Assembly (NCBI RefSeq): GCF_040256745.1
Contig: NZ_CP138335.1
Location: forward strand, 1,984,001-2,048,000
Direction: 5' to 3'
From: Scrofimicrobium sp. R131
Lineage (GTDB): Bacteria; Actinomycetota; Actinomycetes; Actinomycetales; Actinomycetaceae
Length of the DNA: 64,000 bases
Position numbers and translations under genes: made by a program
Shown: one piece after another, positions 8,851 to 16,885 of the stretch
Numbering within the stretch: the stretch's first letter is position 1
How the letters are laid out: each line of letters opens with the position of its first letter
Notes under the pieces: model-generated
What the model saw: the letters and a program-made list of their open reading frames with translations, nothing else
What the model was told of the DNA's origin: nothing
The model's database searches: none

Positions 8851-9518
8851 CCCTCGTTGACCCGGGCCACCGAGGCGCCGGGGGTGACGTCGGCCGCCTC
8901 GTGCAGCAGGTGCCCGGCCGGCTCCGTGTAGCTCCACCCGACCAGCGTGTGGTCGTCAAACAGCAGCGACGTGAGCGAGGCGAGCGAACATTCGCGCCAA
9001 AGAGGATTGTGGGCCAGCGGCTTGCCCTGAATGAAACGCTGCACCATCACGATCGGAAGCTGATGCGAGACCAGCAGTGCCTCGTGCCCCCAGGCTTCGT
9101 CAATGGCCGAGGAGATGGCGCTGCACATCCGCTCACGGATCAGTCGGTAGGGCTCCCCCCAGGACGGCTCCAGCGGGCGCACGTAGCGGGACCAGTTCCG
9201 CGGGTGGGCCAGCGCCCACCGGTTCCCGTTGACGTTCTCACCCTGAAAAGTCGATCCCGCCTCGACCAGGCGCGGGTCCGCCTCGATCGGCAGGTGGTAG
9301 GCGAGGGCGGTCGGCAGCGCGGTTTCCTGGGCCCGCAGTAGCGGCGAGGCGATCACCCGGGTGATGTCGCGCTCCTCCAGGCTCAGGTACTGCGCCACCT
9401 CGGACGCCATCTCCCGGCCGAGCGGGGTGAGGGAAAATTGGGGAAGGCGGCCGTAGAGGACGCCGTCGGGGTTATCCACTTCACCGTGGCGGAGCAGGTG
9501 CACTGTCGTAAAGGCCAT
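8847..9518 (-). CDS. Histidine phosphatase family protein (phosphoglycerate mutase-like)
   Basis: The catalytic motif LLRHGEVDNP near the N-terminus (His about 11) and the second histidine in LLVSHQLPIV place this 223-residue protein in the histidine phosphatase superfamily. The substrate cannot be told from sequence. A related protein sits near menaquinone and cytochrome-assembly genes in mycobacteria as I recall, so a link with respiration is possible but unproven. The ATG at 9518 has no ribosome binding site; a GAAACT hexamer 6 nt upstream is a weak leaderless signal. It is divergent from the HAD gene. Confidence 0.85.
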   Translation of the reverse strand: MAFTTVHLLRHGEVDNPDGVLYGRLPQFSLTPLGREMASEVAQYLSLEERDITRVIASPLLRAQETALPTALAYHLPIEADPRLVEAGSTFQGENVNGNRWALAHPRNWSRYVRPLEPSWGEPYRLIRERMCSAISSAIDEAWGHEALLVSHQLPIVMVQRFIQGKPLAHNPLWRECSLASLTSLLFDDHTLVGWSYTEPAGHLLHEAADVTPGASVARVNEG

Positions 9519-9589
9519 GGCTCTAGTTTCGCACGGAACCCGCCCGCCCCCGCAACCGGAGTCACCTCCTCGACCCGGCCAAAAAGTCC

Positions 9590-9595
9590 TAGGCT
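9590..9595 (+). promoter_or_regulatory. -10 element of the HAD phosphatase gene (leaderless)
   Basis: TAGGCT, exactly 6 nt before the ATG at 9602. Confidence 0.55.
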
Positions 9596-9601
9596 AGCGC
9601 T

Positions 9602-10402
9602 ATGGAGAAAACCAACCCGGAGGCCCGCTCGATCGGGGCCTTCTTTGACGTCGACGAAACCCTGGTGCGCGGAGCCACCGCCTTTTGGGCGGCTCGAGAA
9701 ATGTTCTCCCAGGGGTTCTTCAGCCTGCGCGACCTGCAGTACGCAGCCCGGCAGACCCTTCGCTTTGTCCTGCTGGGGGAAAACGCGGGCAAGATCGGCG
9801 AGTTTGGTGACCGGGCCGCGAAGGTGCTGGAGGGAAACTCGGTGGAGCATCTGCTGCACCTGAGCGAAAAGGTCTACGACCAGTACTTCGTCCCCCACGT
9901 CTACCAGGCGACCTACGAGCGCCTGAAGGAACACAGTGCGGCCGGTCACCAGGTGTGGCTTATTTCGGCCACCCCCTGGCTGTTGGCCGAGGTGATTGCC
10001 CGCCGGCTGGGAGCCTCGGGCGGGGTGGGAACGCGGATGCAGGTTTCCGGCGACCGCCTGATCGGGAAGCTGGAAGGTCACCTGGTCCACGGCCCCGGGA
10101 AGGTGAAGGTGCTGAAGGAGATTGCCGAGGAGCACCAGATTGATCTGTCCCGGTCGTGGGCCTACTCCGACTCGGCCAACGACATTCCGATGCTCAGCGC
10201 CGTTGGGCATCCGGTGGCGGTTAACCCGGATCGGGAACTGACCGAATATGCGCGCCAGCAAAACTGGGAGATCCTCAATGCCCGCGAGCGGCGCGACGTG
10301 ATCCGACGCGGGGCGATCATGGCGGCCCTGGTGGTCGGCGGGGGGACTGCCGTCGTCTGGTCGGCCTGGAAGCTGGCGAGGCTCGCCCCCCGGACCCGCT
10401 GA
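9602..10402 (+). CDS. HAD-IB family hydrolase (SerB1-like phosphatase)
   Basis: The HAD motifs are all present: FFDVDETLV (nucleophile Asp, about residues 15-23), SATP (motif II), a conserved Lys in GPGKVKVLKE (motif III) and SDSANDIPML (motif IV). The subclass IB helical cap suggests a phosphoserine-phosphatase-like or lipid-linked phosphatase; the substrate is unknown. A hydrophobic C-terminal stretch (about residues 240-258) may tether the enzyme to the membrane. The gene ends at a perfect inverted repeat that it shares with the convergent bS22 gene. Confidence 0.85.
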   Translation: MEKTNPEARSIGAFFDVDETLVRGATAFWAAREMFSQGFFSLRDLQYAARQTLRFVLLGENAGKIGEFGDRAAKVLEGNSVEHLLHLSEKVYDQYFVPHVYQATYERLKEHSAAGHQVWLISATPWLLAEVIARRLGASGGVGTRMQVSGDRLIGKLEGHLVHGPGKVKVLKEIAEEHQIDLSRSWAYSDSANDIPMLSAVGHPVAVNPDRELTEYARQQNWEILNARERRDVIRRGAIMAALVVGGGTAVVWSAWKLARLAPRTR

Positions 10403-10407
10403 CATGC

Positions 10408-10441
10408 TTGAAGCCCAGATCCCGCGGGATCTGGGCTTCAA
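10408..10441. terminator. Perfect 34-bp palindrome, probable bidirectional terminator
   Basis: The two 17-nt halves (starting TTGAAGCCCAGATCCCG) are exact reverse complements with no spacer. It lies between the convergent HAD and bS22 genes and is flanked by short A or T tracts on both sides, so it could stop transcription from either direction. Confidence 0.75.
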
Positions 10442-10456
10442 AACCAAAGCTTAGAA

Positions 10457-10555
10457 CTACTTCTTGTTCCGGCGCTGGTGACGAGTCTTGCGCAGTTGCT
10501 TACGGTGCTTCTTCTTCGACATGCGCTTGCGGCGCTTCTTTACTACGGATCCCAT
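10457..10555 (-). CDS. Small ribosomal subunit protein bS22 (32-residue AURKAIP1/COX24-type)
   Basis: The 32-codon gene starts MGSVVKKRRKRMSKKKHRK and ends HQRRNKK. It is extremely basic and matches the tiny actinobacterial 30S protein bS22 described in mycobacterial ribosome structures. A strong ribosome binding site (GGGGAGG) lies 5 nt before the ATG at 10555. The next gene upstream on the same strand is the small excisionase-type HTH gene, the same pairing as in mycobacteria. A palindromic terminator follows. Confidence 0.93.
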   Translation of the reverse strand: MGSVVKKRRKRMSKKKHRKQLRKTRHQRRNKK

Positions 10556-10655
10556 AGAGTCCTCCCCTCGTCACATCGACACGCCCCTGCCGGCCCGATC
10601 AGCGATCTACGTTTGGCTCAGGCAGTGGCCCACAACAGTTACAACGCGGAATATC

Positions 10656-10868
10656 TTACCCGCCCAAACTCGATTGTTGTTCATCGGCCCATGTGATATC
10701 GAGTAATTCTTTCACCGCCACCGAGGGGATCCGAAAGCTCTTTCCCGCCCGAACGGCCGGAAGCTCACCGGAATGGATGAGCCGATAGACGGTCATCCTC
10801 GATACCCGCATCAGCTCAGCAACCTCGTTAACCGTCAGCAGTTTCGGTACGGGCTGTGGCTCCACCAT
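10656..10868 (-). CDS. Excisionase-family / BldC-like HTH DNA-binding protein
   Basis: This 70-residue protein is a single winged-helix MerR/excisionase-like domain: LLTVNEVAELMRVSRMTVYR forms the helix-turn-helix, followed by RAGKSFRIP (wing). It resembles the conserved small actinobacterial regulator found next to bS22 and the developmental regulator BldC. The ATG at 10868 has a GAGGGG ribosome binding site 6 nt upstream; an earlier in-frame start at 10892 is less likely. It may regulate genes by head-to-tail binding on direct repeats as BldC does, but no target can be read here. Confidence 0.85.
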   Translation of the reverse strand: MVEPQPVPKLLTVNEVAELMRVSRMTVYRLIHSGELPAVRAGKSFRIPSVAVKELLDITWADEQQSSLGG

Positions 10869-11029
10869 TGCTACCCCTCTTACTTCCAGCACCAGGCTGT
10901 GAACAGCGCTTTTCGGGCGCGACTGAGTCCAATGAAGGTCAGTCTAGCGCACTTTCGCCCACGTCAGGGGAATATCAAAACCAAAACCAGACCAGATCCT
11001 GGAGACTTCCCCATTAAACGCTCATAAAC

Positions 11030-11057
11030 TTCACAGGGAAGAGCGGCAGCGTACTAT
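11030..11057 (+). promoter_or_regulatory. Promoter of ktrB-ktrA
   Basis: TTCACA (11030-11035) and TACTAT (11052-11057) are separated by 16 bp. This gives a leader of about 28 nt before the ATG at 11092, which has an AGGAG ribosome binding site. I found no ydaO-type riboswitch core in this leader. Confidence 0.45.
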
Positions 11058-11091
11058 GGAGCCATTCAGGGCGCCCGGCAGCAGGAGAAAC

Positions 11092-12594
11092 ATGGGGATC
11101 AGACGGCACCGAGGGTCGCTGCCAGACGGCAGCCGGAAAGAGTGGCGCACCCATCGCTGGCTCGTCCCCGGTCGCAACTCCAACCCGGTTCGCGTCCTCC
11201 CGCCACCCCATTCCCGGTCCCGGGTCAAGTGGTGGCAGGTGCACCGCCGGGTGGCCCGCTGGTTTGAGCACCTGGCCCAGCGCTCCCCCGCCCGCGCCAC
11301 CCTGCTGGTGTTCCTGGCAATCATCACCGCCATCACCGGCCTCCTCTCCCTGCCGATCGCCACCACCTCGGGCGAGCGGGCCCCGTTCATCGACGCCCTG
11401 TTCACCGCGGTCTCGGCCGTCTGCGTCACCGGGCTGACGACGGTGGACACCGCGACCTACTGGTCTCACTTCGGCCAGGGGGTCATGGTTCTCGGCGTCT
11501 TCATCGGCGGCCTGGGCGTGATGACGCTGGCCTCGCTGCTGGCGCTGGTGGTGTCCAGCCACCTGGGGCTGACCCAGAGGATGCTGGCCTCCTCGGCCAC
11601 CGGTTCGCGCGGGATGAGCGACGTCGGCCAAATTCTGACCAACGTCATGATGGTCTCCCTGGTGGTGGAGGGCGGCGTCTTCGTGGCGCTCAGCCTGCGG
11701 TTCCTCACCTTGGGTTTCACCGTGCCGGACGCGCTTTGGAGCGGCCTGTTCATGGCTATCTCCTCGTTCAACAACGCGGGCTTCGTCAACCTGGAGGGTG
11801 GGGCCGCCTCGTTCGTGGGCGACTGGGGGTTCCTGCTGCCCATCATCCTGGCGGCCACGGTGGGGGCGCTCGGGTTCCCGGTGCTGAACGACTTTATCCG
11901 GAACCCGCGGAAGCCCCGCCGCTGGACGCTGCACTCGAAAATGACCCTGTCGGTCTTCGGGGGCCTGTTCTTCCTCTCCGTCATTTCGACCGCCGTGCTG
12001 GAGTGGAACAACCCGGGCACGTTCGGCCACCTGGCCGGCTCGGAGAAAGTGCTGAACTCGCTGCTGTCGGGGATCAACTCCCGTTCCCTCGGCATTTCCG
12101 CGATTGACACCTCCGCGCAGGAGTCCACCACCGTCTTCCTGACCGGGATCTTCATGTTTATCGGGGGCGGGTCGGCGTCAACCGCGGGCGGGATCAAGGT
12201 GACGACGTTCGCCGTCCTGTTCCTGGCGGTGCTGGCCGAAGCGAAAGGCTCCCACGACGTGGAGGTCTACGGCCGGCGCCTGCGTTTTGGCACGGTGCGC
12301 CTGGCGGTTTCGGTCCTGTTCATCTCCACCGCCATGGTGCTGCTGGCGGCATTCCTGCTGCTGGCGATGACGAACCTGCCGCTGGAGGCGGTTATCTTCG
12401 AGACGATTTCGGCCTTCGGCACGGTCGGATTGTCGCTGGGAATCACGCCGCATCTGCCCGCTGCAGCCAAGGCGGTGCTGGTCTTTCTGATGTTTGCCGG
12501 TCGGCTGGGACCGATGACTTTCGCCACCGCTTTGGCCCTGCGGGAAAAGAGTAGACTGGTGCGGATGCCTGAGTCGCGTCCCATCGTTGGTTGA
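11092..12594 (+). CDS. ktrB: TrkH/KtrB-type potassium uptake membrane subunit
   Basis: The 500-residue protein is a TrkH/KtrB family potassium channel subunit with four repeated membrane-pore-membrane units. Selectivity-loop segments are visible: SAVCVTGLTTV, SSFNNAGF, GINSRSLGI and ISAFGTVGLSLG. A glycine-rich loop GGGSASTAGGIK lies in the third unit, as in KtrB gating loops. The ATG at 11092 is chosen over one at 11056 because AGGAG precedes it by 4-5 nt. The first 50 residues are basic and cytoplasmic. It forms an operon with the RCK gene 18 nt downstream. Confidence 0.93.
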   Translation: MGIRRHRGSLPDGSRKEWRTHRWLVPGRNSNPVRVLPPPHSRSRVKWWQVHRRVARWFEHLAQRSPARATLLVFLAIITAITGLLSLPIATTSGERAPFIDALFTAVSAVCVTGLTTVDTATYWSHFGQGVMVLGVFIGGLGVMTLASLLALVVSSHLGLTQRMLASSATGSRGMSDVGQILTNVMMVSLVVEGGVFVALSLRFLTLGFTVPDALWSGLFMAISSFNNAGFVNLEGGAASFVGDWGFLLPIILAATVGALGFPVLNDFIRNPRKPRRWTLHSKMTLSVFGGLFFLSVISTAVLEWNNPGTFGHLAGSEKVLNSLLSGINSRSLGISAIDTSAQESTTVFLTGIFMFIGGGSASTAGGIKVTTFAVLFLAVLAEAKGSHDVEVYGRRLRFGTVRLAVSVLFISTAMVLLAAFLLLAMTNLPLEAVIFETISAFGTVGLSLGITPHLPAAAKAVLVFLMFAGRLGPMTFATALALREKSRLVRMPESRPIVG

Positions 12595-12612
12595 TTTCTG
12601 GAGGAATCTAAC

Positions 12613-13281
12613 ATGTCACCTCGTCGGCGTACCAGCGGTACCCTGGTGATCGGTTTGGGTCGTTTTGGCGAGGCGGTGGCCGCCTCCCTGGACCGCCTCG
12701 ACAAGGAAATCCTGGCCATCGAAAAGGACATGAGCCTGGTCCAGCACTTTACCGGTTTGATTCCGATCGTCCAGGCCGACGCCTCTGACATGGAAGCCCT
12801 GGAGCAGGCGGGGGCAGCGGAATTTTCTGCCGCCGTCGTCGGGGTCGGCTCCGCCCTGGAAGCTTCGGTGCTGATCACCGCGAACCTGGTGGACCTGGGG
12901 GTGCCCTCCATTTGGGCCAAGGCCACCTCGCGGGAGCACGGGCGGATCCTGAAGCGGATCGGCGCCCACCACGTGATCTACCCGGAGTTCGACGCGGGTC
13001 GACGAGCCGCCCACCTGGTCGGTGGGGACCTGCTGGACTACATCGAGATGGATCAGGAAGAGCTGGCCATCGCCAAAATGCGGCCCCCGCGCGAGCTCGA
13101 AGGGTTCACCCTGGCCGAGTCGCAGGTGGAGACCCGCTACCACGTGCGCGTGCTCGGCGTGATTAGCCAGGGGGAGTCCTTCCGCTACGCCGATTCCCAG
13201 ACGCTGGTGGAGGACTCGGACATTCTGATCGTCTCGGGTTCAACCGCCGCCATCGGCAACTTCTCCGAACGTCCCCGCTAG
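12613..13281 (+). CDS. ktrA: TrkA/KtrA-type RCK regulatory subunit
   Basis: This 222-residue cytosolic protein has an N-terminal nucleotide-binding RCK fold with the dinucleotide motif GLGRFGEAVA (about residues 14-23) and the acidic residue AIEKD at the end of strand 2, then a C-terminal RCK_C (TrkA_C) domain from about residue 140. It gates the KtrB pore in response to ADP/ATP or NAD(H). In several bacteria c-di-AMP binds the RCK_C domain, which matters because disA lies 1.4 kb downstream. A GGAGG ribosome binding site precedes the ATG. Confidence 0.93.
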   Translation: MSPRRRTSGTLVIGLGRFGEAVAASLDRLDKEILAIEKDMSLVQHFTGLIPIVQADASDMEALEQAGAAEFSAAVVGVGSALEASVLITANLVDLGVPSIWAKATSREHGRILKRIGAHHVIYPEFDAGRRAAHLVGGDLLDYIEMDQEELAIAKMRPPRELEGFTLAESQVETRYHVRVLGVISQGESFRYADSQTLVEDSDILIVSGSTAAIGNFSERPR

Positions 13282-13303
13282 CGCACCTGTCGGAGCGGAA
13301 GAG

Positions 13304-13309
13304 TACGGT
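13304..13309 (+). promoter_or_regulatory. -10 element of radA-disA (leaderless)
   Basis: TACGGT, exactly 6 nt before the ATG of radA at 13316. It separates the radA-disA operon from ktrBA. Confidence 0.5.
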
Positions 13310-13315
13310 CGGGGC

Positions 13316-14695
13316 ATGGCAAAAACCAAAGTAGTTCACGTCTGTGAGGAATGCGGTTGGGAGTCCCCCAAGTGGCTCGGCCAGTGCCGCTCCTGCGGGG
13401 CGTGGGGCACGCTGACCGAGGCCAGAATTGGCCCGCCCGCGCCCGGGTCCTCGCTCCCGGCGCTGGCGACTGCCGCGGTGCCGGTGACCGAGGTGGACAT
13501 TCGGGAGGCGGCCGCCTTCCCCTCGGGTATTTCTGAGTTTGACCGGGTCCTCGGCCGGGGGATCACCCCGGGTGGGATTATTTTGCTGGCCGGCGACCCG
13601 GGGGTGGGTAAGTCCACCCTGCTGCTCGACATTGCCGCCCGGTTTGCCCGGATGGCCGAGGCGGATGGGCGCGGACCGGTCCTGTACGCCACCGGGGAGG
13701 AAACCGCGTCGCAGGTTCGGCTGCGGGCAGAGCGGATCGGCGCGCTCACCCCGCACCTGCTGCTGGTGGCAGAGAACAACTTCCAGGCCGTGGCCGCCCA
13801 CGCGGCTGAGCACCGCCCTTCCCTGCTGATCGTGGACTCGGTCCAGACCCTGACCGTGCCGGAGGCGGATGGCGTCCCCGGGGGTGTCACCCAGATCCGG
13901 GAGGTGACGACCGCCGTCATCCGGGTGGCGAAAGAGCAGAACCTGCCGGCGATCCTGGTCGGCCACGTGACAAAGGAGGGGGGCCTGGCCGGTCCCCGCT
14001 CGCTCGAGCACCTGGTCGACGTGGTCTGCCACTTTGAAGGGGACCGGCACACCGGTCTGCGCCTGCTCCGCTCGTTGAAGAACCGGTACGGCTCCACCGA
14101 TGAGGTGGGCTGCTTCCAGCTGACGGACCGCGGGGTGGAAGAGGTGCCGGACCCCTCGTCCCTGTTTGTCTCCAATCACGAGCGCCAGGTGGAGGGTAGT
14201 GCCATCGCCATTACCTTGGACGGTCAGCGGGCGCTGCCAACAGAAGTGCAGGCCCTCGCGCAGGAGGGGCCCGGTGGCAACGGACGAAGGACCGTCTCGG
14301 GGCTGAACCACTCGCGGGTGGCCATGATCCTCGCGGTGCTGCAAGCCAAGGTGGGGATCGGCTCGCGGGAGGAAGACGTATACGTCTCGACCGTGGGTGG
14401 GGCCGTCGCCACCGAACCCGCGACGGACCTGGCCATCGCTTTGGCGTTTGCTTCCGCCAAACGCGGTGAGGCTGTTCGGCCGCGCCTGGTGGCAATTGGC
14501 GAGGTGGGCCTGACCGGGGATATCCGCGGCTGCCACGGGCTGGAGCGGCGACTGGCCGAAGCGCAACGTCTCGGTTATCGAGAAGCGCTGGTGCCGTCCT
14601 CCCAGGTCCAGGACTTGCGGGCGCCCCGGAACCTGCAACTTATCCCCGTGGGAGAGCTTTCCGAAGCCATCAACTTCGCATTGAAGATAGACTGA
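13316..14695 (+). CDS. radA: DNA repair protein RadA
   Basis: RadA is a hexameric ATPase that drives branch migration of recombination intermediates. The order of domains is standard: a four-cysteine zinc finger (C10, C13, C24, C27), a RecA-like ATPase with Walker A GDPGVGKST (K99), the RadA-specific KNRYGSTDEVG motif, and a C-terminal Lon-protease-like domain. The length (459) is normal. The stop codon shares one base with the disA start (TGATG), so the two are translationally coupled, matching the known regulatory link in which RadA modulates DisA activity. Confidence 0.97.
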   Translation: MAKTKVVHVCEECGWESPKWLGQCRSCGAWGTLTEARIGPPAPGSSLPALATAAVPVTEVDIREAAAFPSGISEFDRVLGRGITPGGIILLAGDPGVGKSTLLLDIAARFARMAEADGRGPVLYATGEETASQVRLRAERIGALTPHLLLVAENNFQAVAAHAAEHRPSLLIVDSVQTLTVPEADGVPGGVTQIREVTTAVIRVAKEQNLPAILVGHVTKEGGLAGPRSLEHLVDVVCHFEGDRHTGLRLLRSLKNRYGSTDEVGCFQLTDRGVEEVPDPSSLFVSNHERQVEGSAIAITLDGQRALPTEVQALAQEGPGGNGRRTVSGLNHSRVAMILAVLQAKVGIGSREEDVYVSTVGGAVATEPATDLAIALAFASAKRGEAVRPRLVAIGEVGLTGDIRGCHGLERRLAEAQRLGYREALVPSSQVQDLRAPRNLQLIPVGELSEAINFALKID

Positions 14696-15789
14696 TGACA
14701 CTGGAAGACGGGAAGGGGTTGCCCACAGTGGGAACAGATCAGCAGATGTTGCGTCACGCATTGCGGCTGATTGCACCCGGGACTGAACTCCGCGAAGGAA
14801 TTGGTCGGATCCAGAAGTCACACACCGGGGCGGTCATCGTGCTGGGCTACAACGCTGAGGTAGAGAAAATTGCCTCCGGTGGCTTCACCGTCAATGTCGA
14901 GTTCTCCCCCGCCCGCCTGCGTGAGCTGTGCAAGATGGACGGCGCGGTGGTGGTGGACGTGGACCAGTGGATCATCCGCCGGGCCAACGTGCAGCTGATG
15001 CCGGATCCGTCGATCCCGACCGACGAGTCGGGCACCCGGCACCGCACCGCCCAGCGAACCGCGCGCCAGGCCAGCCTGCCGGTCCTCTCGGTCTCCTCGT
15101 CGATGAAGATGATCTCGATCTACGTCGGGGACCTGCACCACACCGTGGTTGAGCCGGAGGCACTGCTGGTCCGCGCCAACCAGGCGGTGGACACGCTGGA
15201 TCGGTACACCCAGCGACTGGACGAAGTCATGTCCACCCTGAGCATTTTCGAGATGCGCGACTCGGTGACAATCCGGGACGTGGCCACCGTGGTCCAGCGG
15301 ATGGAAATGATCCGGCGCATCACCAGTGAGATCAACGAGTACATTGAGGAACTCGGCGTGGACGGGCGCCTGCTGGCCCTGCAGGTGGACGACCTGCAAC
15401 GCGGGGCTGCGGCCGAACGCACCCTGGTCCTGCGGGACTACATCCGCAACCCCGATCGACTGGCCGAAGCCGAGGAGCGCCTCGCCCAGCTGTCGGCGGA
15501 CTCGCTGGTGGACCTGGCCCAGATCGCCAACATTTTGGGGCTGGCCGTTTACGACTCGACCGACCTGGACTCGGCGGTGTCCCCCCGCGGGATCCAAGCC
15601 CTGTCCACCGTTCCGCGCCTGCCATGGCAAACCATTCAGGCCATCATCAACCGCTGGCCCACCCTGACCGAACTAAAGTCGGTCACCACCGAGGAACTGC
15701 AGGAAATTGAGGGGATCGGCCCCTACCGGGCCCAGATGATTGTGGAGCAACTTCACGAGCGTCACCGCCTGGCCTACAACCTCGGCTAG
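14695..15789 (+). CDS. disA: DNA integrity scanning diadenylate cyclase DisA
   Basis: DisA makes c-di-AMP from two ATP and slows when it meets branched DNA. The DAC domain (residues 1-140) carries DGA (82-84) and RHR (115-117), the nucleotide-binding and catalytic motifs. A helical linker follows (about 150-290) and then the helix-hairpin-helix DNA-binding domain, seen in IEGIGPYRAQMI near the C-terminus. The start overlaps the radA stop by 1 nt. The stop overlaps the convergent unknown gene by 4 nt (CTAG). All catalytic motifs are intact, so c-di-AMP signalling is expected in this organism. Confidence 0.97.
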   Translation: MTLEDGKGLPTVGTDQQMLRHALRLIAPGTELREGIGRIQKSHTGAVIVLGYNAEVEKIASGGFTVNVEFSPARLRELCKMDGAVVVDVDQWIIRRANVQLMPDPSIPTDESGTRHRTAQRTARQASLPVLSVSSSMKMISIYVGDLHHTVVEPEALLVRANQAVDTLDRYTQRLDEVMSTLSIFEMRDSVTIRDVATVVQRMEMIRRITSEINEYIEELGVDGRLLALQVDDLQRGAAAERTLVLRDYIRNPDRLAEAEERLAQLSADSLVDLAQIANILGLAVYDSTDLDSAVSPRGIQALSTVPRLPWQTIQAIINRWPTLTELKSVTTEELQEIEGIGPYRAQMIVEQLHERHRLAYNLG

Positions 15790-16361
15790 CTCAGCTCCAC
15801 CCGCGTCTCACCGGGCAGCGCCTCCTCGCCGATGAACCCCAGCAGCCGGTAGGTTCCGGCCCCCGCCACCAGCGGCTCCTCACTGTCGTTAGTCACGGCC
15901 GCACACTCGGAGTAGATGTGTCCGTCCCATTTCAGGGTTCCCGTCCAATTCTGGTCGGGGCTGAGCAGCAGCGGCCGGGCCCAGTTACTGGAGCAGGCCG
16001 TCGGGGTCCAGACCACGTCTTCCCCGGTTACCAGGCGGACCGCCAGTTGCCCGGTATCGAACGAACAGTCACCGGTCCCGCGATTCTCAATCGTGACGGC
16101 GACGCTGAAACCTTCCCCCACCGGCGGGTTGTACACGTCGGGCTGGAAGTCGACCCGCAGGTCCTTGGCGGCGCAGGCCGCGATCTGCACCGGCAGGTTC
16201 TGCTCCGGCGTCAGCACCGTCTCCTTATGCTCCGTCAGCTTGGCGTAGACGCTGCGCCCCACCTGGAAGACACCGTAGCCGACGCCCGCCACCAGCAGCG
16301 CCAACACCAGCAAAGAAATGATTCGGCGCACCCACATGCTGGGGGTTACTGTTCCAGCCAT
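15786..16361 (-). CDS. Membrane-anchored exported protein of unknown function
   Basis: The 191-residue protein has one membrane segment (about residues 11-32) and an outside part of about 150 residues rich in beta-strand-like sequence, with cysteines in AACAAKD, GDCSFD, PTACSSN and SECAAV that may form two disulphides. The pattern resembles an immunoglobulin-like extracellular domain, but I do not recognise a family. The ATG at 16361 has a GGGAGGG ribosome binding site 6 nt upstream and overlaps the end of the DUF3180 gene by 16 nt, so it is the last gene of the folate operon. The stop overlaps disA by 4 nt. Confidence 0.65.
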   Translation of the reverse strand: MAGTVTPSMWVRRIISLLVLALLVAGVGYGVFQVGRSVYAKLTEHKETVLTPEQNLPVQIAACAAKDLRVDFQPDVYNPPVGEGFSVAVTIENRGTGDCSFDTGQLAVRLVTGEDVVWTPTACSSNWARPLLLSPDQNWTGTLKWDGHIYSECAAVTNDSEEPLVAGAGTYRLLGFIGEEALPGETRVELS

Positions 16362-16885
16362 CCGCGTCCCTCCCGCTCGGCCATTCGGGCAGTGCCGGTT
16401 GGCTTGCCACTGCCCCCGGGGCCACCGCCCTGCTCCTGATCCCAATCGTCCGCACTGTCATCCACGCACCAGTGCTCAACCAGCCACGAGATCCCGGCCA
16501 GCAGCAGCGAGCCGGCCAGGGCAATCCCGGCCCCAATCGCGGCCTGAACGGTGGTGGGGGCCCAGAGGCGAAACAGGCTGACCGCGCCGATCCCCAGAAA
16601 GAACCCGCTGAACGCAGCCCCGTTGATGGCTGCGGAGCGGGCAAACATGGCGATTCGGGCTGCGTCAACCGCCCCCACCCGAGTCTTCTCGCCGCGTTTG
16701 AACCGTCGGACCCCGCGTCCGCCCTGAAAAATGGCAATCGACAGCAGCACGAACAGCAGCGCCAACCACGGGGTGATCAGCGGCGGTGACATGGCGAGCT
16801 GCAAGAGCAGCGCGGATAGCAACGCTCCGATCAACAGGCCGATCAGAGCGGACAGCGACATTCCCCTCCAGGAGAGGGGTTTCAC
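16346..16885 (-). CDS. DUF3180 family membrane protein
   Basis: This 179-residue protein has four likely membrane helices (about residues 8-30, 37-55, 85-107 and 112-132) and a polar glycine-rich C-terminal tail. Size, topology and position directly after folK match the DUF3180 family, which is conserved in this place in actinobacteria. Its role is not known. The start is a GTG at 16885 that overlaps the folB-folK stop as GTGA. Confidence 0.82.
   Translation of the reverse strand: MKPLSWRGMSLSALIGLLIGALLSALLLQLAMSPPLITPWLALLFVLLSIAIFQGGRGVRRFKRGEKTRVGAVDAARIAMFARSAAINGAAFSGFFLGIGAVSLFRLWAPTTVQAAIGAGIALAGSLLLAGISWLVEHWCVDDSADDWDQEQGGGPGGSGKPTGTARMAEREGRGWLEQ

Noticed and set aside
10869-11091. 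ydaO riboswitch in the ktrB leader
   Set aside because: The likely promoter leaves a leader of only about 28-35 nt and no conserved core is visible.
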